From Fibrobacter sp. UWP2 (lineage in GTDB: Bacteria; Fibrobacterota; Fibrobacteria; Fibrobacterales; Fibrobacteraceae): a stretch of 64,000 nucleotides of DNA. The stretch spans positions 62,001-126,000 of the forward strand of contig NZ_FQYM01000003.1 of the NCBI RefSeq assembly GCF_900141705.1. The letters are read 5' to 3'. Position numbers and translations under genes: made by a program. Positions 53,991 through 62,454 of the stretch are shown piece by piece (the stretch's first letter is position 1; every line of letters begins with the position of its first letter). Below the pieces are notes generated by a model. That model did not search any database. It worked only from the letters and a program-made list of their open reading frames with translations, and was not told where the DNA came from.

Positions 53991-55727
53991 ATGCTAGATT
54001 ATGTAAAAAGAACGCGTTTTTTTGTTTTTTGGGGAGTCGTTTGCCTGCTTGCGAATTTCTTCTGCACCTATGCCGAGGGCTATGACGGCGACCAAAGTTT
54101 TTGGGTCGGCTGGACGCAGCAGCTGGTGGACGGCGGTTTCGGAAACTTCAGGGGCAACTACCCGCCGGTCTACGTCTTTTGGCTCTGGGTGGTGGCGCAT
54201 ATCCATAGCTTGTTTGGTATCGGCATCGGCAAGACGTTTTTTTTGAAGTTCATGTGCCTGTGGCCCGTGTATTTTTCGCACCTGCTTTTGCTCGACGGCC
54301 TTTGCCGCTTTATGGACCGTTTCCTATACCCCGAGTGGAAACGCCACGCGCTGGCGGGCTTTATTGCGCTGAACCCGGCGATTTTGATTGCGGGCCCCAT
54401 TTGGGGACAGGTGGACTTGGTTCCGGTGGTGTTCGCGATTGCTGCCATGTACTGCATGTGCTTCCGCCGTACCACAAAGTTCGGACCCATGTTCTACGTG
54501 CTCTCGCTCCTCGCCAAGTTCCAGATGATCCTCTTTTTGCCGGTGTTTGGCGGGCTGTTCCTCAAGCATTGGCGCCGTTCCTGGAAAGGACTTGCACTCA
54601 TTGTGCCTGCGGCGCTGGTGGTGCTTTTGCCGTTTGCCATTGGCGGGAACTTGCTCGACATGCTCTCCCGTGCCTACGTCAAGACTACGGAACAGTACCC
54701 CTATGCGACGTTCAATGCCGCCAACCTGTGGTACCTGTGGGTGGGCAACGCCGTCCCCGACACTGTACTCGTATGGGGATTCTCTGAACAGGGACTCGGG
54801 TTTATTTTCAAGCCGGGCATTCTGGGCAAGTTGCTTTTCATCCTGGTGTCGATTTTTACTTTGGTCAAAACTATCTTGAGTAAGAACGTGCGCACCGTGT
54901 GGGCGCTCGCCTTTTTGAACGCGGTCGCCTTTTTTGCCGTGCTCCCGGGCATGCACGAACGCTACCTGCTCTACGCCATCCCGGTGGGACTTTGCTGGCT
55001 CGTGTGGGACTCGCGCCGCGCCGTTGTTTGGGTTGCGCTAGCGACATTCGCTGCGATGACGAACATTTCGCTGATTGTCCCCTTCAAGGGACCCAGCGTT
55101 TGGAATTTCGCTTCGTTTACGGCATGTGCTGTTCTTGTGCTTACCATGGTTTCGCTCGCGTTCCCCAAGGTTTGGGGCAAAATTTTTGAGCTGGCTTCCC
55201 GTGTCAAGTGGCGCCGCTTTGTGCCTTATGTTTTGCTCTTGGTGATTCTCCTTGTTTCTATGACCAATCTTTTGATTAGGATGCAGCCCAGTTCCGCCCC
55301 CACAGGAGACAACATCGTGTTGTTGACCAAGATGCCCATGGACGTGCTTAAGCAAGATTACAAGAGCCCGCAAAGGAACCGCTCTGTGGAGGAGCGCCCC
55401 ATCCAGGTGAACAACCGCATTTACCGCGACGGCATTGGCACACACGCTAGCTCCAGGCTCCTGTTCCAGTTGCCCGAGAATGCTGATTCCCTGTACATTG
55501 GTGCCGCCATTGACGACGAGACTTATTCACATGGCGATTGCGAGTTTTCTATTAGGCTGGACGGCAATGACGTGTGGAGCAGTGGCCGGGTCGCCGGCGG
55601 GGACCGCGCCAAGTTCACAGCCTTGTCGGTTCGCGGCTTTAGCACCTTGGAACTCGTGACGGATGCGCTGGGCTCGAACACCAGCGACCATGCCGATTGG
55701 CTGCTGCCATACATTAAGCTGAAGTGA
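53991..55727 (+). CDS. Membrane GT-C-type glycosyltransferase fused to a C-terminal NPCBM domain
   Basis: 578 residues. About eleven membrane helices (to about 430) with YAEGYDGDQSFWVGW and NYPPVYVFWLWVV in the first external loop, the pattern of GT-C mannosyltransferase-like enzymes. The last about 138 residues (440-578) are an NPCBM-type beta-sandwich: NNRIYRDGIGTHASSRLLFQ, FSIRLDGNDVWSSGRVAG, LELVTDALGSNTSDHADWL. NPCBM normally occurs on secreted glycoside hydrolases. A carbohydrate-binding domain on a membrane transferase could hold the acceptor glycan. Twelve bases after the previous gene. Confidence 0.83.
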   Translation: MLDYVKRTRFFVFWGVVCLLANFFCTYAEGYDGDQSFWVGWTQQLVDGGFGNFRGNYPPVYVFWLWVVAHIHSLFGIGIGKTFFLKFMCLWPVYFSHLLLLDGLCRFMDRFLYPEWKRHALAGFIALNPAILIAGPIWGQVDLVPVVFAIAAMYCMCFRRTTKFGPMFYVLSLLAKFQMILFLPVFGGLFLKHWRRSWKGLALIVPAALVVLLPFAIGGNLLDMLSRAYVKTTEQYPYATFNAANLWYLWVGNAVPDTVLVWGFSEQGLGFIFKPGILGKLLFILVSIFTLVKTILSKNVRTVWALAFLNAVAFFAVLPGMHERYLLYAIPVGLCWLVWDSRRAVVWVALATFAAMTNISLIVPFKGPSVWNFASFTACAVLVLTMVSLAFPKVWGKIFELASRVKWRRFVPYVLLLVILLVSMTNLLIRMQPSSAPTGDNIVLLTKMPMDVLKQDYKSPQRNRSVEERPIQVNNRIYRDGIGTHASSRLLFQLPENADSLYIGAAIDDETYSHGDCEFSIRLDGNDVWSSGRVAGGDRAKFTALSVRGFSTLELVTDALGSNTSDHADWLLPYIKLK

Positions 55728-55866
55728 TTCTGCGTAAATCCCTAAAAAGGTCATTTTTCAAAACAGATAATATGATAAATATGCCGTTTTTTTTTAGAAA
55801 ACGGCGGTACTTTTCGGCAGGCGAATTTCGTATATTTTGGGGCGAAAAGGATTTTGAAGCGACTTT

Positions 55867-56622
55867 ATGATGCGATTGAATATACGTGGATTGATTTTTT
55901 TGATTGGCGCGGTTCTTGTCGCAGGGACGTTTGCCCGGCCCATCAACGACGGGAATAAGCTTTTTGCCGCCGGAGATTACGAAGGCGCCCTCAAAAAGTA
56001 CATGGAGGCCCGCGAGGCAGAACCCGCGAACCCCATGCTCTTCTACAACATTGGAACTTGCCAGTACAAGCTGGGCAACTTTGAAGAGGCCAAAAAGGAG
56101 TTGGAGAGTGCCGTGCGTATGCCCGACAAGAAGATGGCCGCGAAGGCCGCCTACAACCTGGCGAACACGCATTTCCGCATGGGCGAGAAGGCCGCCGAAG
56201 GCAGCGAACGCATTGCGGCCTGGCGTGAGTCGGTTGCTTATTTGAAAAAGGCCATCGACCTCGACAACAATTTCGAGAACGCGAAGAAGAATGTGGAAAT
56301 TGTCCAGCGCAAGCTGAAGGAAGAACTCGACAAGCAGAAAGAGAACAAGGACCAGAATCAGGACCAGAACAACGACCAGAAACAGCCGCCGCTTTCCGAG
56401 AAGGCGAAGGAGGTTCTGGCGCGCGCATTGCAACTTTGCAAGGACGGCAAGTATGCCGAAGCGAAGGAGATGCTCGAGAACCTGATTGCCGAAGACGAGA
56501 CTGCGGGCCAGCTGAGCGGCCACGTGCAGCGCATCGACGACGTCATCGAAATCAAGGCGGGCCGCAAGCCCAAGGCGAAGATTGACGCCAGCAACACCGA
56601 CAACGACCTGGAGGTAATCTGA
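55867..56622 (+). CDS. TPR protein of the Bat (aerotolerance) type
   Basis: 251 residues with an N-terminal signal or anchor (about 1-22). TPRs at about 28-160 (NDGNKLFAAGDYEGALKKYM, PMLFYNIGTCQYKLGNFEEA, AAYNLANTHFRMGEKA), a charged linker with a short NQDQN run, then a helical end. TATATTTTG near 55831 could be its promoter. One-base overlap with the next gene, a related protein; the pair resembles BatC/BatE of Bacteroidota and spirochaetes, but the VWA partners BatA/BatB are absent here. Confidence 0.72.
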   Translation: MMRLNIRGLIFLIGAVLVAGTFARPINDGNKLFAAGDYEGALKKYMEAREAEPANPMLFYNIGTCQYKLGNFEEAKKELESAVRMPDKKMAAKAAYNLANTHFRMGEKAAEGSERIAAWRESVAYLKKAIDLDNNFENAKKNVEIVQRKLKEELDKQKENKDQNQDQNNDQKQPPLSEKAKEVLARALQLCKDGKYAEAKEMLENLIAEDETAGQLSGHVQRIDDVIEIKAGRKPKAKIDASNTDNDLEVI

Positions 56623-57290
56623 TGAAAAAGATTATGCTTACAGTCGCGGTGATGTTCCTTGCGGTGGCAGCCTTTGCGGCGCCCAAGTCGGCGAGCGCTT
56701 ACTACAGCGATGCCGCCTTCCAGTACATCGAGAACCGTCTGCCGTCTGCAGAAATCACCTGCAACGAGGGCCTGCAATACTACCCGAACGACCAAAAGTT
56801 GCAAATGCTCCTTGACCGCATTAAAGAGGCCAAGGACGAGCAGAAGAACGAGAACAAGAAGAACGACAAGAACCAGGATAACAACCAGGACCAGAATCAG
56901 GATCAGAACCAAGATCAGAATCAGGACCAAAATAAGGACCAGCAGAACCAGGACCAGAACGGCGATGGCAATTCCAGCGGGTCCGAGAGTTCTTCGAGCC
57001 AGGGCGATGACCAGAATCAAGACCAGCAGGGCGGCGGCCAGTCCAGCAGCAGCCAGGGCGGTGAAAGTTCCGACAGCAATGGCGGGCAGCAGCCCGAGCC
57101 GCAACCCGAACAACCGCAGGAAAATTCCAGCGACAGCCAGGGCGAAGAACCCCAGGAACAGCCCGTGCAGATGGGTGAGATGACTCCCGAAGAGGCGGCG
57201 CAGCTCCTGAAGGACTTTGACGAGCAGAACGGCGAACGCAAACCCTGGAAACCTATCCGCGGGCAGGCTAGGCCGGCCAAAGACTGGTAA
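56622..57290 (+). CDS. BatC-like TPR protein with long Asn/Gln/Asp low-complexity linker
   Basis: 222 residues, signal peptide 1-19. One or two TPR-like helices (YYSDAAFQYIENRLPSAEI), then a low-complexity stretch (about 68-185) dominated by repeated NQDQ units and Ser/Gln/Gly runs, then a helix MTPEEAAQLLKDFDEQNGE and ...KDW at the end. The terminal helix is like that of BatC. The repeat DNA (imperfect 12-mers such as CAGGACCAGAAT) is prone to length change. It probably binds partners in the periplasm. Confidence 0.72.
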   Translation: MKKIMLTVAVMFLAVAAFAAPKSASAYYSDAAFQYIENRLPSAEITCNEGLQYYPNDQKLQMLLDRIKEAKDEQKNENKKNDKNQDNNQDQNQDQNQDQNQDQNKDQQNQDQNGDGNSSGSESSSSQGDDQNQDQQGGGQSSSSQGGESSDSNGGQQPEPQPEQPQENSSDSQGEEPQEQPVQMGEMTPEEAAQLLKDFDEQNGERKPWKPIRGQARPAKDW

Positions 57291-57385
57291 GCCGAGTGTC
57301 GCGACGGCAAGCTTGCTTGCCGGCATGACCGAGGCGCCGAGTCTTGCGCTCGAAGAGCGCAATGATTGGTAAGCCGAGAGTCGCG
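57282..57385 (+). repeat. Duplicated 3' end and dispersed palindrome
   Basis: The last codons and stop of the BatC-like gene with downstream bases (57282-57303) recur at 57364-57385 with two mismatches. Between them lies a GGCAAGC-TT-GCTTGCC palindrome (57306-57321) with the same arms as one at 1151-1167. Confidence 0.6.
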
Positions 57386-57403
57386 CGAAATCGACCTCAG
57401 TAT

Positions 57404-57434
57404 GTCATCCCCGACCTGGTCGGGGATCTTTTTT
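57404..57434 (+). terminator. Palindromic repeat acting as terminator
   Basis: ATCCCCGAC (57407-57415) and GTCGGGGAT (57419-57427) form a 9-bp stem around CTG, followed by C and six T residues. The same arms are found in reverse orientation inside the restriction-modification gene (13615-13635). Confidence 0.8.
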
Positions 57435-57440
57435 ATATTG
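57434..57440 (+). promoter_or_regulatory. TATATTG box ahead of the expansin gene
   Basis: Six bases before ATG 57447, no ribosome site. It directly follows the terminator T-run. Confidence 0.42.
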
Positions 57441-57446
57441 TATTAC

Positions 57447-58643
57447 ATGAGACTTCATGTACTTGTTTTTTTATGTGCGCTTTTGACTGCGGCGTTTGTC
57501 GCCTGCGGTGACGATTCCAGTTCCGGTACGGATGCCTCAGTTACGGAAAGTTCTTCGGAGCAGGCTCTGTCGAGTTCCGCGCAGTCGCCTGAACGTTCGT
57601 CTTCGAGTGTCGCGCCGGTATCGAGTTCCGCGCAGTCGCCTGAACGTTCCTCTTCGAGTGTCGCGCCGGTATCGAGTTCCGCCGAGGTCGAGTCGTCGAG
57701 TTCGGTAGCTCCCGTGTCGAGTGATACTCCGGAATCCAGTGCCGGCGACGTTTCCAGCTCCAGCGCGGCTCCGGCTTCTTCGGCAACCCCCGGCTCGTCC
57801 GAAAACATCGTAAGCTCTTCCAGCGTTTTGCCTGCATCCAGTTCCAGCGAAACGGGGCCCGAATCTAGCAGCAGCGAAACTGCTCCGGAATCTTCCGAAG
57901 ATGACGGCGATGATGGCAAGTGCACCGACTGCGATAGCTATACGGCAGCCGACCCGGAACTTACTGAAAACGGCGGCAAGGGCTCCGTTACCACTTACGG
58001 GAGCATTACCGCCAAAGAGACTAGCTTGGGTGGCGCCTGTAATTATGGACAAACTAATATCCAGTATTACGCGGCTATCCACGTGAACGTTTCTCCGGGT
58101 GACGAAAAGGGTCCGTGGAATGGCGGTGCGGCCTGCGGCGGCTGCGTGCGCGTAAAGGCGCGGACCCCCGATGGCTGGAAGCGTGTGACGGTGCGCATTA
58201 CCGACCGCTGCCCCGATGCCAACTGCGGTGTGGACCTGGGCGGTGCCCCGGCTGCCGACATCATGGGCAACCGCGTGGGCCGTTACTATGGCGAATGGGA
58301 ATTCGTGAGCTGCGAGGGCGTCGACGGCGTGTGGGGCGATTCTACGTCGATCTGGGTCAAAGAAGGCGCGAGTACTTTTTGGAGTATTATCCAGGTGCGC
58401 AACCCGAAGGACATGGTGGATTCCATCACGATTTATGGTGTAGATACTCGCGACTTTTACGGGCTCGAGATGGTCGTGGGTACCGAGAATTTCTGGACCG
58501 TGCCTCAGGCCGTCTTGCAGACGGACAACCGTTACCGCGTCGTAGTGAAGTACCGCACCGGCAAGGATGACGAGTGGCATATCAAGGGGTCTGAACTTGC
58601 CGTGCCCGAGGCGAACTTGTACCTGTACGAACACAGGGAATAG
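57447..58643 (+). CDS. Lipoprotein expansin (EXLX-like) on a serine-rich linker
   Basis: 398 residues, lipoprotein signal (TAAFVAC, Cys18). A long Ser/Pro/Ala/Glu linker (about 20-150) contains a 51-bp tandem repeat (57570-57620 and 57621-57671). Residues about 160-300 are the double-psi-beta-barrel domain of expansins (VTTYGSITAKETSLGGACNY, ACGGCVRVKA, ITDRCPDANCGVDLGGAPAA), and about 300-398 a CBM63-like second domain. Expansins loosen cellulose networks without hydrolysis. A cell-anchored form would act where the cell touches fibre. Confidence 0.88.
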   Translation: MRLHVLVFLCALLTAAFVACGDDSSSGTDASVTESSSEQALSSSAQSPERSSSSVAPVSSSAQSPERSSSSVAPVSSSAEVESSSSVAPVSSDTPESSAGDVSSSSAAPASSATPGSSENIVSSSSVLPASSSSETGPESSSSETAPESSEDDGDDGKCTDCDSYTAADPELTENGGKGSVTTYGSITAKETSLGGACNYGQTNIQYYAAIHVNVSPGDEKGPWNGGAACGGCVRVKARTPDGWKRVTVRITDRCPDANCGVDLGGAPAADIMGNRVGRYYGEWEFVSCEGVDGVWGDSTSIWVKEGASTFWSIIQVRNPKDMVDSITIYGVDTRDFYGLEMVVGTENFWTVPQAVLQTDNRYRVVVKYRTGKDDEWHIKGSELAVPEANLYLYEHRE

Positions 58644-58645
58644 AA

Positions 58646-58653
58646 TATATTTT
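58646..58653 (+). promoter_or_regulatory. TATATTTT box ahead of the Y-family polymerase gene
   Basis: Four bases before ATG 58658, without a ribosome site; leaderless pattern. Confidence 0.4.
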
Positions 58654-58657
58654 CCAT

Positions 58658-60043
58658 ATGGACCGCACTTACGCTGCCATTGACCTCAAGTCATTCTTCG
58701 CCTCGGTGGAATGTATCCTCCGGGACTTGGATCCGTTGAAGGCAAAGCTCGTGGTGGCCGACGAGAGCCGTACCGAGAAGACGATTTGCCTTGCGGTGAC
58801 GCCTGCGCTCAAGGCCTACGGGATTCCGGGGCGTGCCCGCCTTTTCGAGGTGAACCAGAAGGTGCGCGAGGTGAAACAGAGGACGGGTGAGACCATCGAG
58901 TTCATTATCGCGAAGCCGCAGATGGCCAAGTACGTGGAGTATTCCACGAAGGTCTACAATGTTTATCTCAAGTACGTGAGCGCTGAAGATATTCACGCCT
59001 ATTCCATCGACGAATGCTTCTTGGATTTGACACGTTACCTTAAGTTGTACAAAAAATCGGCACGGGAACTGGTGAAGACGATTATCCAGGACGTTTTCAC
59101 GACAACAGGGATTACGGCCACGGGCGGCATCGGCACGAACCTGTACCTTTGCAAGATTGCGATGGATATCATGGCGAAGCACGTGGATGCCGACGAAGAT
59201 GGTGTGCGCATTGCGGAACTTGACGAGATGAGCTACCGCAGGCAACTGTGGGCGCACCAGCCGATAACGAGCTTTTGGCAGGTGGGGCGCGGGATTGCGG
59301 CGCGCCTGGAAAAGTGCTACCTGAACGGTGGCCGGGGAATCCGCACGATGGGGGACCTTGCTCGCGCAAGCGTCAAGAATCCCGAGGCGCTGTACAAGAT
59401 GTTCGGCGTGAATGCGGAAATCCTGATTGACCATGCCTGGGGTTATGAACCCTGCACTATAGCCGATATCAAGAAGGCGAAACCCCGGAGCCGCAGTACC
59501 GGCGAGGGCCAGGTGTTGCAGGACCCGTACAGTTTCGAGAAGGCGCGACTCGTGGTACGCGAGATGGTCGATACTGTCTCGATGTCGTTGGTCGAGCATA
59601 ATTTGGTCGCGAAGGGCATGGTGCTTACGGTGGGTTACGACCGCGAGAACGTGGACAAGGGAATATACCATGGCGAAACCGTTGTGGATTTTTACGGGCG
59701 CACGATTCCGAAGCCCGCTCACGGTACGGCAGCCCTCGGGCATTATTCCAGTTCGCAGTCGGCGTTTGCCGATGTGGTGATGAAGCTCTTTGACCGCATC
59801 GTGAACCCGGAGCTGACGGTGCGCCGCCTGAACCTGGTGGCATTCGACGTGGTAGACGAAGGCAACGAAGGTTTTGACCTGTTCACCGACGTGAAGAAGC
59901 AGGAACGCGAGAAAAAGCGCCTGAAGGCGGAACTCATGATAAAGAAGCGTTTTGGAAAGAACGCCATCGTGAAGGGCATGGACTTGCAGGAAGGTGCTAC
60001 TACGGTTGAACGCAACGGACAGATTGGAGGGCACAGGGCTTGA
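58658..60043 (+). CDS. Y-family DNA polymerase (DinB/UmuC type)
   Basis: 461 residues. Translesion polymerase. Opening YAAIDLKSFFASVECILRDL with the first acidic residue; catalytic SIDECFLDLT; GIGTNLYLCKIAMDIMAKH; helix-hairpin-helix and little-finger domains follow (VGRGIAARLEKCYL, SRSTGEGQVL). The pattern (AIDLKSFFASVEC rather than a DinB-type HVDMDAFFAAVE) suits the UmuC-like group of Firmicutes-type genes that come with a small partner. No LexA-like operator recognised in the short promoter region. The stop overlaps the next start. Confidence 0.92.
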   Translation: MDRTYAAIDLKSFFASVECILRDLDPLKAKLVVADESRTEKTICLAVTPALKAYGIPGRARLFEVNQKVREVKQRTGETIEFIIAKPQMAKYVEYSTKVYNVYLKYVSAEDIHAYSIDECFLDLTRYLKLYKKSARELVKTIIQDVFTTTGITATGGIGTNLYLCKIAMDIMAKHVDADEDGVRIAELDEMSYRRQLWAHQPITSFWQVGRGIAARLEKCYLNGGRGIRTMGDLARASVKNPEALYKMFGVNAEILIDHAWGYEPCTIADIKKAKPRSRSTGEGQVLQDPYSFEKARLVVREMVDTVSMSLVEHNLVAKGMVLTVGYDRENVDKGIYHGETVVDFYGRTIPKPAHGTAALGHYSSSQSAFADVVMKLFDRIVNPELTVRRLNLVAFDVVDEGNEGFDLFTDVKKQEREKKRLKAELMIKKRFGKNAIVKGMDLQEGATTVERNGQIGGHRA

Positions 60044-60258
60044 TTGATAATTATAAAGACATAATCGATTTGCCGTACCCTCAGAATGATTGGAACTTCC
60101 TCATGAAGCACCCGCGCATGGCTGTGGTGGACCGCGCGAAGATTTTTCATCCGTTTGCAGCGTTACGGGGACATGCGGAGGCGCTGGACGCTACCGCCGA
60201 AAAGAAACTGGATGCCGTGGAAAACGAGTTCGGCTACGAGGACGATTTCGGGGCATGA
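60040..60258 (+). CDS. Small partner protein of the Y-family polymerase
   Basis: 72 residues from TTG 60040, overlapping the polymerase stop by four bases. The core IIDLPYPQNDWNFLMKHPRM and VDRAKIFHPFAALRGHAEAL is like small YolD-type proteins found beside UmuC-like polymerases in Firmicutes, with a DRAxxFxPFAAL-type motif. Function unknown; a regulator or processivity partner of the polymerase is plausible. Confidence 0.7.
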   Translation: MIDNYKDIIDLPYPQNDWNFLMKHPRMAVVDRAKIFHPFAALRGHAEALDATAEKKLDAVENEFGYEDDFGA

Positions 60259-60266
60259 ATACTTTT

Positions 60267-60291
60267 TTGTTATAGTCTAAAAATATAACAA
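60267..60291. promoter_or_regulatory. 8-bp inverted repeat upstream of the permease gene
   Basis: TTGTTATA (60267-60274) and TATAACAA (60284-60291) around a 9-base spacer. Could be an operator or a weak terminator for the preceding gene. Confidence 0.4.
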
Positions 60292-60382
60292 GCTATAAGA
60301 ATATGGTATTGACTTTGGCCTTGTATGCTCAAGTCTTTATTTCTATTTTTGCGCCGTCTTTAACCCCGCTCGGAGGTGCAGC

Positions 60383-61594
60383 ATGGAAAAACGCACAGGT
60401 CTGTTTTCGAATGGAATTATCTGGTTCGGTGTCGCCATATCGGTTTCCGAAATCGAGGCGGGTATCGAAATCGGTGCCGCCTCTGCGCCGGGTTCTCTTT
60501 GGCTCCCGCTGGTGCTCGGCCACCTGTTGGGCGGAATCCTGCTCTTTTTCGTGGGCCTTATTGGAGCCCGCGTCCGCTTAAATGCAATGGAGACGACGTC
60601 TTCTACGTTCGGTAAGTATGGCTCCAATTTTTTTGCTGCGCTGAATGTTTTCCAACTGCTCGCTTGGGTGGCGGTGCTGAATGCGCAGGGCGCGTCTGCC
60701 TTGGCGGGGCTCAACTTGCCTATTTCTTTCCCGTTCACGTGTGTTATTCTTGCTGTGCTTATTGCCATCTGGGTTTTTGTGGGCCTCAAACGTTCTGCGA
60801 ACGTGACTACGGTCGTGATGGCGGCACTCGCTATTTTGCTCGCCGTGTTGACGGTTAAGTTGTTCAGTGTCGGTGCGTCTGGCGCACTTACTGCAGGGGC
60901 TGCAACTTCTGCCGCACTGCTCGGCTTCTGGAACATTTTCGAGATTTCCATTGCCATGCCCATCTCCTGGCTGCCGGTGATTTCGGACTACACGAAGGAT
61001 GTGGAAAAGCCTGTGAAGGCGACTGCGGTTTCCGCGGCGGCCTACACGTTCGCAAGTCTTTGGATGTACATCATCGGCGTCGAGATTTCTGGGCTCGGTG
61101 CGGGTAACAACATTGCGCAGGCTATTCTCCTCGCGGGTCTCGGCATCCCGGGCATCGTCATTGTGGTGCTTTCTACCGTCACGACAAACTTCCTTGCGGC
61201 AAATTCCGCAGGCGAATCCTCGAAGGCGATTTATGGCAAGATCAACCCGAAAATTGCGGGCGTTATTGTGAGCCTTCTGAGTGCGGCCCTCGCCATTTCG
61301 GGAATCATGGAACATTACATCAGCTTCCTGTACTTGATTGCCTCGGTATTTGCTCCCATGGCGGCTGTGTTGCTCGTTTCGTTCTACTTCGGGAAGGGTG
61401 ATGCGGATACACGCGGCGGATCTCTCGGATTCTGGCTCTGGAACCTTTTCTCTTGGCTTGCAGGCTTTATTGTGTATCAGGTGGCCGAACGCCTCGATTC
61501 CGTGCCGCTCGGCCCAACGCTCCTTGCCGTTATCGTATCCGCGGCCTTCGCCTATGCCCGCGTGCTATTCCGCGGCATCCATAGCAGGCAATAA
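60383..61594 (+). CDS. cytX: CytX-type permease (nucleobase/hydroxymethylpyrimidine transporter family)
   Basis: 403 residues, about twelve membrane helices, NCS1/codB-like. The start (GLFSNGIIWFGVAISVSEIE) and SWLPVISDYTKDVEKP are typical of CytX, the putative uptake protein for the thiamine pyrimidine. Ribosome site GGAGGTG five bases before ATG 60383. It is followed 20 bases on by a pyridoxamine-type kinase, which suggests import and phosphorylation of a pyrimidine or pyridine vitamin precursor. I find no TPP riboswitch in the leader. Confidence 0.8.
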   Translation: MEKRTGLFSNGIIWFGVAISVSEIEAGIEIGAASAPGSLWLPLVLGHLLGGILLFFVGLIGARVRLNAMETTSSTFGKYGSNFFAALNVFQLLAWVAVLNAQGASALAGLNLPISFPFTCVILAVLIAIWVFVGLKRSANVTTVVMAALAILLAVLTVKLFSVGASGALTAGAATSAALLGFWNIFEISIAMPISWLPVISDYTKDVEKPVKATAVSAAAYTFASLWMYIIGVEISGLGAGNNIAQAILLAGLGIPGIVIVVLSTVTTNFLAANSAGESSKAIYGKINPKIAGVIVSLLSAALAISGIMEHYISFLYLIASVFAPMAAVLLVSFYFGKGDADTRGGSLGFWLWNLFSWLAGFIVYQVAERLDSVPLGPTLLAVIVSAAFAYARVLFRGIHSRQ

Positions 61595-61614
61595 TTTCTA
61601 AATTATAGCCCGCT

Positions 61615-62445
61615 ATGCCCCAGAAAAAAATTGCCCTCATCAACGATATCACCGGATTTGGCCGCTGCTCGGTTGCCGTTATGGCGCCTGTCATCTCGGC
61701 CATGAAAATCCAGGCGGTGGCCATCCCCACGGCAATCCTTTCGACGCATACGCAGTTCCCCAAGTATTTCTTCGACGATTACACCTCCAAGATGCGCGAC
61801 TACATCCAGACCTACAAGGATCTGGACATGAGTTTCGACGCTATTGCGACCGGGTTTCTCGGTTCCGAAGAGCAGGTGGACATCGTCATCGACTTCATCA
61901 AGACTTTCAAGAAGAAGGGCGTGTTCACGCTGGTCGACCCGGTGATGGGCGACTACGGCAGGCTTTACCAGACGTATACGCCGGACCTGTGCGAAAAGAT
62001 GAAGGCGCTCGTGCACTACGCGGATATCCTGACGCCGAACCTCACCGAACTCTGCACGCTCACGGATTCGGACTACCGCGACGGGAATCTCACGACTGTC
62101 GAAATCGAGAACATGTGCAGGACGCTTGCCGAGCAGGGCCCGGAACACATCGTGGTCACGGGAATCCGTTACAGCGGTACGCAGATCATGAACTACGTGT
62201 ACAGCAAGGGCGAAGAGGCTAAAATCGTGATGGTGGACCGTATCGGCGGCGACCGCAGCGGAACGGGCGACGTCATCAGCGCGGTGATTGCCGGCATGTA
62301 CCTGAACGGGCACGGTTTTTACGACTCCGTGAAGAAGGCAGCGGAATTCGCGTCCAAGTGCATCCGCTACTGCGAAGAGAATAAGGTTCCCATGCACTGG
62401 GGCCTGAGCGTCGAGATGTACCTTCGCGACCTCATCGAAGACTAA
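61615..62445 (+). CDS. Pyridoxamine/pyridoxal kinase family protein
   Basis: 276 residues, ribokinase fold. IALINDITGFGRCSVAVMAP, the LSTHTQFP region, VDPVMGDYGRLYQTYTPDLC, LTPNLTEL and the anion-hole/catalytic GGDRSGTGDVISAVI (catalytic Asp in GTGD). Such kinases phosphorylate B6 vitamers; some also act on hydroxymethylpyrimidine. The CytX gene next to it makes both substrates plausible. Confidence 0.88.
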   Translation: MPQKKIALINDITGFGRCSVAVMAPVISAMKIQAVAIPTAILSTHTQFPKYFFDDYTSKMRDYIQTYKDLDMSFDAIATGFLGSEEQVDIVIDFIKTFKKKGVFTLVDPVMGDYGRLYQTYTPDLCEKMKALVHYADILTPNLTELCTLTDSDYRDGNLTTVEIENMCRTLAEQGPEHIVVTGIRYSGTQIMNYVYSKGEEAKIVMVDRIGGDRSGTGDVISAVIAGMYLNGHGFYDSVKKAAEFASKCIRYCEENKVPMHWGLSVEMYLRDLIED

Positions 62446-62454
62446 GGGGGCAAA

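Noticed and set aside
60259-60382. TPP riboswitch ahead of the CytX-type gene
   Set aside because: No CTGAGA or the other conserved TPP core sequence is present in the 124 bases.
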